This document shows positions 35,400 through 45,141 of a stretch of DNA of 64,000 nt, piece after piece. The stretch lies in contig NZ_JFHE01000002.1 in assembly GCF_000698555.1 (NCBI RefSeq), positions 310,001 to 374,000 on the forward strand, in the 5' to 3' direction. The notes under the pieces are model-generated. The model saw nothing but the letters and a program-made list of their open reading frames with translations, ran no database searches and was not told the origin of the DNA. The position numbers and the translations under genes are program-made. Positions within the stretch are counted from its first letter, which is position 1; every line of letters begins with the position of its first letter. This DNA is from Caballeronia grimmiae. Its GTDB lineage: Bacteria; Pseudomonadota; Gammaproteobacteria; Burkholderiales; Burkholderiaceae.

Positions 35400-37445
35400 A
35401 TGTCGCTCCCAGGTGCCTCTCCGTTGACTTCGTGCTTCGCCGTTGCATGGCTGCCTTCGCTTGTCGGGCTGTTCATGGCGGTGATGCTCGGCATATGGAC
35501 GCCGCCTGTCGAAGCCTCGGCCGCCTCGTCGCTGGCGAGCGACGACCTCGCGTCACTGCCGCTCGAATCGCTGATGGACATGACCGTCAGCGGAGCGACG
35601 CGCATCGAGCAGTCGGCATCGAGCGCGCCGGCCGCGGTCGTGATCCTGACCGCCGCCGATGTTCGCGATCACGGCTGGCGCACGCTTGCCGATGCCCTCG
35701 CCACGCTGCCGGGGCTGTATGTCACGTCCGATCGCGTGTATTCGTATCTCGGCGCGCGCGGGTTTCAGCGTCCGGGCGATTTCAACAGCCGCTTCCTTCT
35801 GCTGATCGACGGGATGCGCCTGAACGACGCGGTCTACGATCAGGCCCCGCTCGGCTCGGACTTTCCGGTGGACATGGATCTCGTCGAACGCATCGAATAC
35901 ATACCGGGTCCGGGTTCGGCCGTGTATGGATCGAACGCGCTGTTCGGTACGGTCAACGTAATCACGAAGAAGGGCGCGGACATCGGCGGCGCGCAGATCG
36001 CGGGCGCGCTCGGCAGCTTCGGCGAGAAACAGGCGCGCGTGACCTATGGCTGGCACGGCGAACGCAATGCCGACCTCGTGCTGTCGGCAACGGCGTATGA
36101 ACGTCACGGCCAAGACCTTTACTACCCCGAATTCGATACCCCCGATCAGAATCATGGCGTCGCCCGCAATCTCGATGGCGAGCGCAATCAGAAGCTGTTC
36201 GCCAAGTTCGGCATCGGCGATTTCCGCATCAGCGCCGGATACGGCAATCGCACGAAGAACGTGCCGGGTGCGCCTTACGATGCGGCGTTCAACGCACCGT
36301 TCAGCGTGACGGACACGCATACGTTCGTCGACGCCACCTACCGGCAGGCCGTGCGTGACGACATCGCGATCGACTACGAACTGTACGGCGGCCATTACGA
36401 CTACACGAGCCGGCAAGTCAGCACGCCCGCGCCCGGCACGTCGAACATCGATGGCGATCACGCACTCTGGTACGGCGGCGACGTGCACGCGACGGTGCGA
36501 ACCCTGCCGCGCAATCGCATCGTATTCGGTGTCGATTACACGATGAACGCGGCGCGCGACCAGTGGAACTACGACGTCGATCCATACGAGAAGTTGCTCG
36601 ACGATCATCGGATGAGTCACCGCATCGGCGTCTATGTCGACGATGAGATCAAACTGGCCGAATCGCTCACGCTCGATATCGGCGGCCGCTACGACACCGA
36701 GAGCAACGTTGGCGGCAACTTCAGTCCGCGCATCGCGCTGATCTGGCGGCCAACGCCGAGCGATACCTTCAAGCTCATCTATGGCGCTGCATATCGTGCG
36801 CCGAACGCCTATGAGATGTACTACGCCATCCCGGGCGAAGGCGGGCAGCTCGCGAATCCCTTGTTGAAATCGGAGCATATCGGCACGCAGGAACTCGTCT
36901 ATGAACGCGCGTTGGGCGGCATGGGACGCGCGACGGTCACGCTGTATCGCTACAGGCTGCGCGATGTCATCACCGAGTCCATCGATCCCGCTACCGGTCT
37001 CTACGTCTTTCGCAACGTCGAGCGCGCGCAGGCACTCGGCGCGGAACTCGCGTGGCAGCAGCAGTTCGCAACGAGCTTGCGCGTGCGTGCGAGCTATTCG
37101 TATCAACTCGCGCGGGACTCCATCGCGGGCGGCGCATTGCAAAACTCGCCGCTTCACATGGGCAAGCTCAACGTCAGCGCGCCGTTCTTCGCGGCGGGTG
37201 CACGCGCGGGCGCGGAGGTGCAGTGCATGTCGTCGCGGCTTGCTCAAACCGGTTCAGCGAGCGGGTACTGCATCGCGAATGTGACCGTGCATAGCCGCAA
37301 GCTGGTGCCGCGTGCGGATGCGTCGGTGTCGCTCTATAACGTGTTCGATCGCCGCTATGCGGATCCCGCCGGGCCCGGCTTCAAGCAGAACGTGATCGTG
37401 CAGCAGAGCCGCACGCTGCTCGCCAAACTGGTCTACGGATTCTGA
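35400..37445 (+). CDS. TonB-dependent outer-membrane receptor
   Basis: The 681-residue protein has an N-terminal signal region, a plug domain (about 60-195, with FLLLIDGMRLNDAVYD and YGSNALFGTVNVITKKG) and a 22-strand-type barrel ending in the terminal aromatic residue of LVYGF. It lies two bases before a yfiR gene and is followed by a GGDEF/EAL gene. In this arrangement such receptors are thought to report on the outer membrane or a ligand to c-di-GMP turnover, rather than only import. The substrate is unknown; there is no siderophore gene nearby. Confidence 0.88.
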   Translation: MSLPGASPLTSCFAVAWLPSLVGLFMAVMLGIWTPPVEASAASSLASDDLASLPLESLMDMTVSGATRIEQSASSAPAAVVILTAADVRDHGWRTLADALATLPGLYVTSDRVYSYLGARGFQRPGDFNSRFLLLIDGMRLNDAVYDQAPLGSDFPVDMDLVERIEYIPGPGSAVYGSNALFGTVNVITKKGADIGGAQIAGALGSFGEKQARVTYGWHGERNADLVLSATAYERHGQDLYYPEFDTPDQNHGVARNLDGERNQKLFAKFGIGDFRISAGYGNRTKNVPGAPYDAAFNAPFSVTDTHTFVDATYRQAVRDDIAIDYELYGGHYDYTSRQVSTPAPGTSNIDGDHALWYGGDVHATVRTLPRNRIVFGVDYTMNAARDQWNYDVDPYEKLLDDHRMSHRIGVYVDDEIKLAESLTLDIGGRYDTESNVGGNFSPRIALIWRPTPSDTFKLIYGAAYRAPNAYEMYYAIPGEGGQLANPLLKSEHIGTQELVYERALGGMGRATVTLYRYRLRDVITESIDPATGLYVFRNVERAQALGAELAWQQQFATSLRVRASYSYQLARDSIAGGALQNSPLHMGKLNVSAPFFAAGARAGAEVQCMSSRLAQTGSASGYCIANVTVHSRKLVPRADASVSLYNVFDRRYADPAGPGFKQNVIVQQSRTLLAKLVYGF

Positions 37446-37447
37446 CG

Positions 37448-37969
37448 ATGTCATTGCGTCGATGCCTCGCACTATGTCTCTTCACGGCCGGTGGGGCCGG
37501 GGCATGGTGCGCGCATGCGCAAACCGATCTTCGCAGGCTCGAAAGCGCGTACATCTTCAACTTCACGCAATTCACGCAGTGGCCCGCCGATCGCATGGGC
37601 AACGCTGAGTTGCGCGTCTGCGCCAGCGCGCGCAGCCCGCTTCGCGAAGCGCTCGCGGCATTGAACGGCCGTGCGGTCGGTGCGCGCGTGTGGCGGTTCA
37701 CGAGTCTCGCCGACAGGCCGCTCGCCGATTGCGACGTGCTGGCCATCGCCGGCAACGACGGAACCAGCGGCGAAATACGCAATGCGTTTGCCTCCGACGA
37801 TGCCTTGCTCATCATCGCGGGCGTCGGCGCCATCACACACGGCGAGGCCGTCATCGCGCTGGTCGCCGAAGACGATCATCTGCGCTTCGAGATCAACAAT
37901 GGCGAAGCCACGCGCCGCAAGCTCGTGCTCAGTTCCAAGCTGCTGCGGCTCGCAAGGAGGCTCAAATGA
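37448..37969 (+). CDS. YfiR family periplasmic repressor (DUF4154)
   Basis: The 173-residue protein has a signal peptide ending CAHAQ and the YfiR core (SAYIFNFTQFTQWP, then LRVCASARSPLREAL, then a C-terminal LRFEINNGEATRRKLVLSSKLL). In Pseudomonas, YfiR binds the periplasmic part of the membrane cyclase YfiN and holds it inactive until released. Its stop overlaps the start of the GGDEF/EAL gene by four bases (ATGA), supporting that partnership here. Confidence 0.9.
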   Translation: MSLRRCLALCLFTAGGAGAWCAHAQTDLRRLESAYIFNFTQFTQWPADRMGNAELRVCASARSPLREALAALNGRAVGARVWRFTSLADRPLADCDVLAIAGNDGTSGEIRNAFASDDALLIIAGVGAITHGEAVIALVAEDDHLRFEINNGEATRRKLVLSSKLLRLARRLK

Positions 37970-39861
37970 TAGCCACGAACACGCGTAAGGGCAGCACGGG
38001 GCGTCTCACGGTCCGCGCGAATCTGGTCAGTGTCGGCATCGCGCTCGTGGCCGCGAGCATCGTCCTGCTGCTGTATCAGGCCGTGGCCTTTCGGAGCGCG
38101 TTATATGACGATGCGACGCTGCAGGCGTCGATGATATCGGAGAACATCAGTGCGTCGCTGATGTTCGAAGACGAACGGTCGACGAAAGACGTGCTGCGTT
38201 CGCTTGGCCGCGTGGCTTATCTTCAAAGCCTGAGCGTCTATCGCAAGGATGGGCAGCTGTTCACTCGCTATGCGCGTGAAGGCATCACGCCGGAGGAAGC
38301 GGCAGAGGGCACGCTGCAATCGACGGAACATCGCACCACGCTCTCGCTCGATGATGTATTCGTGCGTGCGCCCATCGAACACAATGGCCATCTGCTTGGA
38401 TATGTGGTGCTGGTCGCAACGAGCGATCTCGTGCGCCGGCAACTCGTGCAATACGCGTGCTTTCTCGGTGTCGCGTGTCTCGGCGCGTTATCGATTTCGA
38501 CGCTCGTGATGAACCGCATGCGGCGGCGCGTGAGCGAGGCCGAACGTGAACTCGAATATCTCGCACGCACCGATCCGCTCACGAAACTGCCTAACCGCCG
38601 CACGTTCTATGAGGCGCTCGATGAGCGGCTCGCGAGCGCGAAGGAGCCTAGCCGCTATCTGGGGCTGGTCCTGATCGACCTCGACGACTTCAAGACCGTC
38701 AACGATACGCTCGGCCACGGCGCAGGCGATCAACTGCTTCAGCACGTCGCCTATGTACTCGAAAGCACCGTCGGCGGACGTGCGATGGTCAGCCGCATGG
38801 GCGGCGACGAGTTCGCGGTGACGCTGACGAGCACGTGGAAGCGCGGTGCGGTCGCGGAACTCGCGGGCGAGATCGGCGCTGCGCTGTGCCGGCCGGCCCC
38901 GCTTTGCGGGCGCGAGATCAACGTCACCGCGAGCATCGGTTACGCGAGCTTCCCCGAAGCGGGCAACGATAGCGGAAGTCTGATGACGAGCGCCGATATC
39001 GCCCTGTACGAAGCGAAAAGCCGGGGCAAGAATACGGTCGTCGGGTTCTCCGCGGAGATGATGGACGCCGCGCATCGCCGCGCGTATCTCGAAGCGGAGT
39101 TGCGCAAGGCCGTGGAAAGCGATGCGCTCGATCTCGTCTTTCAGCCGCAGTTCGAATGCGGCAGCGGCACGCTCGTCGGAGCGGAAGTGCTTGCGCGCTG
39201 GACGCATGGAGAAGAGGGCGACGTATCGCCGGGAGAGTTCATTCCGATTGCCGAGAACAGCGATCTCATCGTACTGCTCGGGCGTACGGTGCTGCAGCGG
39301 GCATGCGTGGCAGCGGCGGCGTGGAATGCCTCGTGCCCGGGCGCAGCCGTGCGCGTCGCGGTGAACGTGTCGGCGCGACAGCTCAGGCATCCGAACTTTG
39401 TCCCCGACGTGATGGCCGCCCTCGGTGCAAGCGGCCTTGCTCCCGCATTGCTCGAACTGGAGCTTACCGAGAGCCATCTGATCGCGAATCGCGAAACCGC
39501 CATCGACGTGATGAACCGGCTTCGCGAGGCGGGCGTGCTGTTGTCCATCGACGACTTCGGCACGGGCTATTCGTCGCTTTCGTACCTGCATGCGTTTCCG
39601 GTGAATGCGCTCAAGATCGACCGCTCGTTCATCGAGCGCATTCCCGAGGATGGGCAATCCATCGTGACGGCGATTCTCTCGATGGCGCATAGCTTCGGTT
39701 TGCACGCGGTAGCCGAAGGCGTCGAAGAGCCAAGGCAGCTTGCCTGGCTCGTCGATGCGGGCTGCGATGTCGTGCAAGGCTTTCTGACCGGTCGTCCGAT
39801 GTCGCTCGATCAGTTCCGCGCCCTTGTTGAGAACGAGGCGTTCGACAGCCAGCTCGCGTGA
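37966..39861 (+). CDS. Membrane GGDEF-EAL protein with periplasmic sensor domain (YfiN-like plus EAL)
   Basis: The 631-residue protein has two membrane helices (about 20-40 and 162-182) bracketing a periplasmic CHASE8-like domain, then a GGDEF domain with an intact GGDEF at 279-283 and an EAL domain with EVLARW (Glu407), ELTES and DDFGTGYSSL. Both active sites look intact, so it could make or break c-di-GMP. An RxxD product-inhibition site is absent just upstream of GGDEF (RAMV instead). Pseudomonas YfiN lacks an EAL domain, so this is an enlarged version. YfiR presumably controls it through the periplasmic domain. Confidence 0.92.
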   Translation: MIATNTRKGSTGRLTVRANLVSVGIALVAASIVLLLYQAVAFRSALYDDATLQASMISENISASLMFEDERSTKDVLRSLGRVAYLQSLSVYRKDGQLFTRYAREGITPEEAAEGTLQSTEHRTTLSLDDVFVRAPIEHNGHLLGYVVLVATSDLVRRQLVQYACFLGVACLGALSISTLVMNRMRRRVSEAERELEYLARTDPLTKLPNRRTFYEALDERLASAKEPSRYLGLVLIDLDDFKTVNDTLGHGAGDQLLQHVAYVLESTVGGRAMVSRMGGDEFAVTLTSTWKRGAVAELAGEIGAALCRPAPLCGREINVTASIGYASFPEAGNDSGSLMTSADIALYEAKSRGKNTVVGFSAEMMDAAHRRAYLEAELRKAVESDALDLVFQPQFECGSGTLVGAEVLARWTHGEEGDVSPGEFIPIAENSDLIVLLGRTVLQRACVAAAAWNASCPGAAVRVAVNVSARQLRHPNFVPDVMAALGASGLAPALLELELTESHLIANRETAIDVMNRLREAGVLLSIDDFGTGYSSLSYLHAFPVNALKIDRSFIERIPEDGQSIVTAILSMAHSFGLHAVAEGVEEPRQLAWLVDAGCDVVQGFLTGRPMSLDQFRALVENEAFDSQLA

Positions 39862-40033
39862 AAGCCGCGCGTTAGCCGGCACATGAGTCGTACGCATATC
39901 GAAGCGAAAGCGATTCCTCAGCGTGCGTTGCATGCATGTAGCAGGTATGCCGGTTGCTCAGACGAATACCGCTGAGGGCGGATACGCGCTGCAATGTTCC
40001 GCCGCAGCGAACTAACTTGCGAGAGGAATCAAC

Positions 40034-40315
40034 ATGAAACTACGTCATCTTTTAACGGTTGCCGCCGCTGGCGTTTTGGTCTCGGGTGGGGCTGCTATCG
40101 CACAAGAGCAGAGCACACCGATGGCAGGCGGATCGCACACCACCGACGCAAGCACGGCCACTTACGGCCCATCCACGTATAAAGGCGCGGACTACGGCGG
40201 TTCCACTTATGGCGATACCAACGCCGGCGCGCGCAACTATGGCGAGTGGGTGCGGGGACGCAATCCGGCCAACTGCCCGGTGGGTTTGCCCTGTAACGTT
40301 TACAAGGGATCTTGA
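40034..40315 (+). CDS. Small secreted Tyr/Gly-rich protein
   Basis: The 93-residue protein has a signal peptide ending AAIAQ. The mature part contains short repeats of the type YGPSTYKG, YGGSTYGD and NYGEW and two cysteines near the end (ANCPVGLPCNVY) that could form a disulfide. A ribosome site (AGAGGAAT) precedes the ATG. It has no operon partner. Envelope or matrix-associated function is possible but not shown. Confidence 0.7.
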   Translation: MKLRHLLTVAAAGVLVSGGAAIAQEQSTPMAGGSHTTDASTATYGPSTYKGADYGGSTYGDTNAGARNYGEWVRGRNPANCPVGLPCNVYKGS

Positions 40316-40385
40316 TGTGACTACTCGGCCAGCGTCGGCGATGCGCGCTTCAGACGCGTCGCCGCCGATGGCCGCGAGAGCAAGC

Positions 40386-40795
40386 TCAATCCACCGGTTG
40401 CCGTTCTTCGGACCCGAATAACGCCAGCCAGTACGCATATTGCGCTGGCAACACCGTCGACGACTTGCGCACCTGTAACTCACGTGCCGCACGCAACGGA
40501 TAGTGCGCATCATGTGGGCGGCGATCATCGCACGATCGATTTAATGCGCCGCAGTCTCCGCGTTCGTCCCATACCCCATGCCGTCGCCACCGGAATACCG
40601 GCTTCTTCGCGCACGTGCAGCAATCGGCGTCATGAAGCCTGAGTGCCACGGCATCGCCGAAAAGCCGATGCTCACGTTGAGCAAATCCAGTCCAACGCGT
40701 TTCATGCGCTTGATTCGTTCGATCGACTCCGCGAGCGTTTCTGCATCGCGGCCATCGAATTCGCGCCTGCTTTCCATCCCGCGTGGCCGATTCAT
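40386..40795 (-). pseudogene. Broken old-yellow-enzyme family NADH:flavin oxidoreductase
   Basis: Two minus-strand frames together give the C-terminal third of this family: FDGRDAETLAESIERIKRMK, GLDLLNVSIGFS and GFMTPIAARARR in one frame (40541-40795), then after a frameshift AARELQVRKSSTVLPAQYAYW in another (down to about 40400). The N-terminal two thirds are missing, as is the usual IGRAHLADP segment. The gene is therefore truncated, frameshifted and internally eroded. Confidence 0.78.
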
Positions 40796-41274
40796 AGGCC
40801 TGACGTCGCGCCTGCTCTCCGGCGATCGGCGCGAGTCGCGTCGCCAGCGGCGTGCTGATGTTCGCCGGGTCTCTGTTGGTCACGCGCCTGATCCGGCGGC
40901 GGGATCGCTGAGACAAAATCGCACATGACGATCACCAGCAATATGCGACCGATTGTTGCCAGTCCGGTCAAACCACGATGGCGATCCGCTCCCCGCCGTG
41001 TTCAACGCCTCGCCGCGCGATACGGCGCGCTTCTTCAGGCATAAACTGACGCGATCCACCGCTTGGTCCCCCCTATAAACGGGTGGGTATCTGTGCACGC
41101 CAAATGCGTATCTTTCCTTCCGGGCCGTTGATTGCTGTCGCTCGCCGCCGAGGGCATTGGCGTGCGGCGATTCGCCGAACCTTCCCGTGAGACACGTTTT
41201 ATGCAGTAGCAAGACCTGAGAATTACGCATTGCTGAAAAGTCGGGCCAGACAAAATACAAGAGTGGAGACAGAC
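40796..41274. other. Degenerate non-coding stretch between the pseudogene and the acyl-CoA ligase
   Basis: Frames on both strands here lack consistent protein-like composition or a ribosome site. The minus strand reads LTGLATIGRILLVIVMCDFVSAI near 40900-40985, which resembles a membrane helix and may be another gene scrap. The last 100 bases should contain the promoter of the acyl-CoA ligase gene at 41275. Confidence 0.35.
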
Positions 41275-42963
41275 ATGAGCGGCAAAGAGACGAACACCCT
41301 GGTGCATCGCTTCCTGCACTGGGAACAGGTGCAGCCCGATGCAATCTATCTGACCGAGCCCACGGCTGACGGGCAGGTGATCGACTACACCTGGCGTCAG
41401 GTAGGCGACGAAGCGAGGCGCATCGCAGCGTGGCTGCAGTCGCAGGACTTGCCGCCGCGCAGCGCCATTTCCATCGTTGGGAAGAACACGGCGCACTGGA
41501 TCATCGCGGATCTGGCCATCTGGTTCGCGGGGCATGTGTCGGTGCCGCTCTATCCGACCATCGGCGCGGAGACTGCGCGCTATATCGTCGACTGTTGCGA
41601 CGTGCGGGTGATGTTCGTCGGCAAGCTGGATGGCAACACGGACGGCTGCAACGAAATTCGCCAGGCCTTGCCATCGCACGTGCAACTGGTCGGCCTGCCG
41701 CAGTCGCCGGCCATGCCCGACGCGCAGCAATGGGACGCGCTCGCCGCGCGGCATCAACCGTTGCGGGACGTGTGCCTGCCGCAGCCGGGCGACCTCGCCA
41801 CGATCATCTACACGTCGGGCAGCACGGGCCGTCCGAAGGGCGTGATGCACAGCTTCGAAGCCATCTACACCTATGCACTCGAAGCCGGGAAATTCTGCGA
41901 CATGCATCCGCGCGATCGCCTGTTGTCGTATCTGCCGCTTGCGCATACGGCGGAGCGGTCGTTCGTCGAATCGAACTCGTTGTGCCACGGCTTGCACGTC
42001 TTCTTCAACGACAGCCTCGCCACGTTCATGCAGGACCTGCTGCGTGCACGGCCCACGGTGTTCATCTCGATGCCGCGGCTCTGGACCAAGTTCTATCAGG
42101 CGGCCTGCGCGCGTCTGTCGACGACCGATCAGGCGTTGCTGCACACCGCGTCGCCCGATGCCGACGCGCTCAAGCGGCGCGTGCTCGCATCGCTCGGACT
42201 GGACGCCACCCGCATTGCGTTCACCGGCTCCGCTCCGCTGTCGACCGAAATCACGGAGTGGTATCGCGCGATCGGGCTGGAACTGCTCGACGTCTACGGC
42301 ATGACGGAGAACTTCTCGTACTCGCATTACAGCCGTCCCGGTCAGGTGAGGCTCGGCTATTCCGGCCAGGCGATGCCGGGGGTCGAATGCCGTATCGACG
42401 ATAACGGGGAAATCCTGCTCAAGTCGCCGACGATGATGCTCGGCTACTACCGCGAACCCGAGCTTACGAAGGAAAGCATGAGCGAGGACGGTTTTTTCCG
42501 CACCGGGGATCGCGGGGAATTCGACGAGATGGGGCGGCTGAAGATCACCGGGCGCGTCAAGGAAATCTTCAAGACGAGCAAGGGCAAGTACGTCGCGCCG
42601 CTGCCGATCGAACATCGGCTGAGCCATCCGAAAGTGGAGGCCGTCTGCGTGACGGGTCCGGGCTATGCGCAGCCATTCGCGCTGCTGATGCTGTCGCCGG
42701 CTGCGCGCGACGAACTGAAGGACGGTGACTCGGCGCACGCGTTGCGCACCGACATGCAAGGGCTGCTCGACAGCGCCAACGAGGCGCTGGAAGGTCACGA
42801 AAAGCTCGCTTTCGTCGTGCTCGTAAAGGACATCTGGAACGTGGAAAACGGTTTCATGACGCCGACGTTGAAGTTCCGGCGCGCAGCCATCGAAAAATAT
42901 TATTTGCCGCGTGCGCCGATCTGGGCCGAGCTAGGGCAGAAGGTCATCGTCGAAGTCGATTGA
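41275..42963 (+). CDS. Long-chain acyl-CoA ligase (AMP-forming)
   Basis: The 562-residue enzyme has the adenylate-forming motif IIYTSGSTGRPKGVMH, the acyl-pocket segment SYLPLAHTAERSF, the YGMTENFSYSHY motif and the hinge GDRGEFDEMGRLKITGRVKEIFKTSKGKY (in two adjacent parts). It activates fatty acids or similar carboxylates with ATP and CoA. The ATG at 41275 follows a GTGGAGA box; an earlier start lacks one. It opens the lipid region, separated by 391 bases from the DUF1302 gene. Its products could feed the wax-ester synthase or the beta-oxidation genes downstream. Confidence 0.9.
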   Translation: MSGKETNTLVHRFLHWEQVQPDAIYLTEPTADGQVIDYTWRQVGDEARRIAAWLQSQDLPPRSAISIVGKNTAHWIIADLAIWFAGHVSVPLYPTIGAETARYIVDCCDVRVMFVGKLDGNTDGCNEIRQALPSHVQLVGLPQSPAMPDAQQWDALAARHQPLRDVCLPQPGDLATIIYTSGSTGRPKGVMHSFEAIYTYALEAGKFCDMHPRDRLLSYLPLAHTAERSFVESNSLCHGLHVFFNDSLATFMQDLLRARPTVFISMPRLWTKFYQAACARLSTTDQALLHTASPDADALKRRVLASLGLDATRIAFTGSAPLSTEITEWYRAIGLELLDVYGMTENFSYSHYSRPGQVRLGYSGQAMPGVECRIDDNGEILLKSPTMMLGYYREPELTKESMSEDGFFRTGDRGEFDEMGRLKITGRVKEIFKTSKGKYVAPLPIEHRLSHPKVEAVCVTGPGYAQPFALLMLSPAARDELKDGDSAHALRTDMQGLLDSANEALEGHEKLAFVVLVKDIWNVENGFMTPTLKFRRAAIEKYYLPRAPIWAELGQKVIVEVD

Positions 42964-43354
42964 GCCTCGCCGCGTGACCCGCAGCGTGAACTCAGCCGGG
43001 TGGAAAGCGTTGTCCGGCTGTCCGTGCGCGTCGATTGAGGCTGCCCTGCAGTCGTCGACGCGGTGAGCCACGCTCGCTTCGCATTTCAAAAAATGACGTA
43101 AACCCCACCCCCTCTTTTCAAGGGGGCGTCGAGGGTGCCACTGCTGGCAACCTAGCAGTCAGGAACATCAGCAGGACAAAGCAGTGCGAGGAGACCACTA
43201 GCCTCTTGTTCCGTCGCTTCGCGGGCGTTCCCGTGCGAAGGCGATGTGTCTCGATGAACGTAGCAGACAGCGTATCGGCAAAGTTCATCGACGCGTTACT
43301 GATTAGGTATCTTGATAATAAGTCACCGACAATATTGGTTGGGGGAGCACAAGC
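42964..43354. other. Intergenic region with two hairpins before the DUF1302 operon
   Basis: No gene is seen in 391 bases. CCCCCT (43108-43113) can pair with AGGGGG (43121-43126). ACTGCT (43140-43145) can pair with AGCAGT (43154-43159). The promoter of the DUF1302-DUF1329-YCF48-RND operon is expected here, but no clear sigma-70 or sigma-54 boxes were found. Confidence 0.4.
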
Positions 43355-45109
43355 ATGTCTTGCTTTATCCGAGAAGAGAACAAGAAGCCGCCACGCCTGA
43401 CAATCCTCGCCGGGCTCATCGCAGCGGTTCTGACGTCGAATGCAAACGCTTTCAAGATCGACACGCCTTCATCCGACTGGGAAGTGAACTGGGACAACAC
43501 GGTCACGTACACCATCGGCATGCGCGCGAGAGGCATCGATCCGTTGATCGGCAACAACCCGAACTTCGATGATGGCGACTACAAGTTCCGTCATGCGGGC
43601 GATATCGTCACGAATCGGGTGTCGATGGTGTCGGAGTTCACGGCTGCATACAAGGGCTACGTGGGCTTCAAGCTGTCGGGATCGGCGTGGAAGGACTTCG
43701 CGTACGGCAGCGGCAACGCGACGAATCCCGGCGTGTTCGCCCCGGCAGGCGGCGGCTTGCCGGCGGTCACGTATCAGTCGCTCGCGGCTTATCCGAACCG
43801 TCAGTACGGCTCGTTCACGAACCGCTACTACGTGCAGGGCGCGCAACTGCTCGACGGCTTCGCGTTCCTCAACGCGGACGTCGCCGGCAAGGCCGTCTAC
43901 GTGAAGGCCGGCCAGTTCACCGAATACTGGGGCAACTCGCTGCTGTTCCCGTTCGCGGGCATCTCCGTGGCGCAGGGCGCGCTCGACAGCATCAAGGGCC
44001 TCAGCTCGCCCGGCACGCAGACCAAGGAACTGCTGCTGCCGCGCCCGCAGGTCAGCGTGACGGCGCAGGTGACGCCGGAAGTATCGCTCTCCGGGCAGTA
44101 CGCGCTTGGCTGGACCTACAACCGGCTGGCGACGGGCGGCACCTACCTCCAGGCGAACGACGCCATCGCGCAAGGCCCCTCCGGTCTTCTCGTGACGACG
44201 CTGCCGGGTTCGCGCGTCGGCCATCCGGGTGGCTGGGTGCCCGTCTTCGTCCATCAGGGGCCGTCGAACACGCCGCCCGATATCGACAACAACTTCGGCG
44301 TCAAGCTCGGCTGGACGCCGAGCTTCCTCAGCGGCCAGATCGGCTTCTACTATCGCCGCTTCGACGAGTCGCAGCCGTGGGTGCTGACGAACTGGAAGAA
44401 GGGCTTGCCGACCGATTATCACCTTGCCTATAACCGCGGCGCGCAGTTGTTCGGCATCAGCATGGAAACGACGATCGGCAACGCGGCGACGGGCTTCGAG
44501 GCGTCATGGCGGCGCGGCACGGCGCTCAACACGGCGCTGAGTTCGAACATCGCGAACCAGACCGAAGGCGCGACGGGCGACGTGCTCAACCTGATCGCCA
44601 ACGCCATCATCCCGCTGCCGAACGCGCCCTTCTGGCAGACGGGCTCGCTGACCACCGAACTCGCGTACTCGCACCTGCTGTCCGTGAGGAACAACGCGGC
44701 CATCTATAACGGCGTGGGCTATCGCGGCTGCCCGAGCAACAACAAGTGGAACGGGTGCTCGACGCGCGACTATGTCGGCCTGGGCCTTCTGTTCAATCCG
44801 CAATGGCTGCAGGTCTTCCCCGGCGTCGATCTGAGCATGCCGACGTCGATGACCGTCGGCCTGTACGGCAACAATCCGCAGAATCCGGGCTCGTCGGCAG
44901 CCGGCCAGGGATTCTTCAACTTCTCGGTCGGCCTCCAGGCGCTCGTGCGTCAGAAGGCCACCGTGACGCTTGCCTTCAATGGCTATCACGCGCACGTCAA
45001 CGGCACCTCGGTCACGCCGAGCGGGCTCACGTACGCGTCGAGCGGCAGCGGTCTCTACGATCTCAACGATCGCCCGTGGGTCTCGCTGACCGTTCAATCG
45101 TGGTTCTGA
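43355..45109 (+). CDS. DUF1302 family outer-membrane beta-barrel protein
   Basis: The 584-residue protein has a signal peptide ending SNANAFKID and the DUF1302 opening DTPSSDWEVNWDNTVTYTIGMRA, followed by strand-rich, glycine/aromatic-rich sequence that ends in VSLTVQSWF, a typical barrel C terminus. DUF1302 proteins recur with DUF1329, YCF48 and RND genes, mostly in bacteria using hydrophobic substrates. A barrel that passes or exposes a lipid-like molecule is inferred. It lies 32 bases before the DUF1329 gene. Confidence 0.88.
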   Translation: MSCFIREENKKPPRLTILAGLIAAVLTSNANAFKIDTPSSDWEVNWDNTVTYTIGMRARGIDPLIGNNPNFDDGDYKFRHAGDIVTNRVSMVSEFTAAYKGYVGFKLSGSAWKDFAYGSGNATNPGVFAPAGGGLPAVTYQSLAAYPNRQYGSFTNRYYVQGAQLLDGFAFLNADVAGKAVYVKAGQFTEYWGNSLLFPFAGISVAQGALDSIKGLSSPGTQTKELLLPRPQVSVTAQVTPEVSLSGQYALGWTYNRLATGGTYLQANDAIAQGPSGLLVTTLPGSRVGHPGGWVPVFVHQGPSNTPPDIDNNFGVKLGWTPSFLSGQIGFYYRRFDESQPWVLTNWKKGLPTDYHLAYNRGAQLFGISMETTIGNAATGFEASWRRGTALNTALSSNIANQTEGATGDVLNLIANAIIPLPNAPFWQTGSLTTELAYSHLLSVRNNAAIYNGVGYRGCPSNNKWNGCSTRDYVGLGLLFNPQWLQVFPGVDLSMPTSMTVGLYGNNPQNPGSSAAGQGFFNFSVGLQALVRQKATVTLAFNGYHAHVNGTSVTPSGLTYASSGSGLYDLNDRPWVSLTVQSWF

Positions 45110-45141
45110 TGCATACATCGATAATTAAAGGAGACAAGTCC

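Noticed and set aside
40880-41344. A 154-codon minus-strand frame as a gene
   Set aside because: It crosses the ligase promoter and start, has mixed composition and no recognisable domain or ribosome site.
41040-43354. Sigma-54 promoters for the acyl-CoA ligase or DUF1302 genes
   Set aside because: I scanned for TGGC-N8..9-TTGC-like sequences upstream of both genes and found only poor matches such as TGGCGTGCGG without a proper -12 element.
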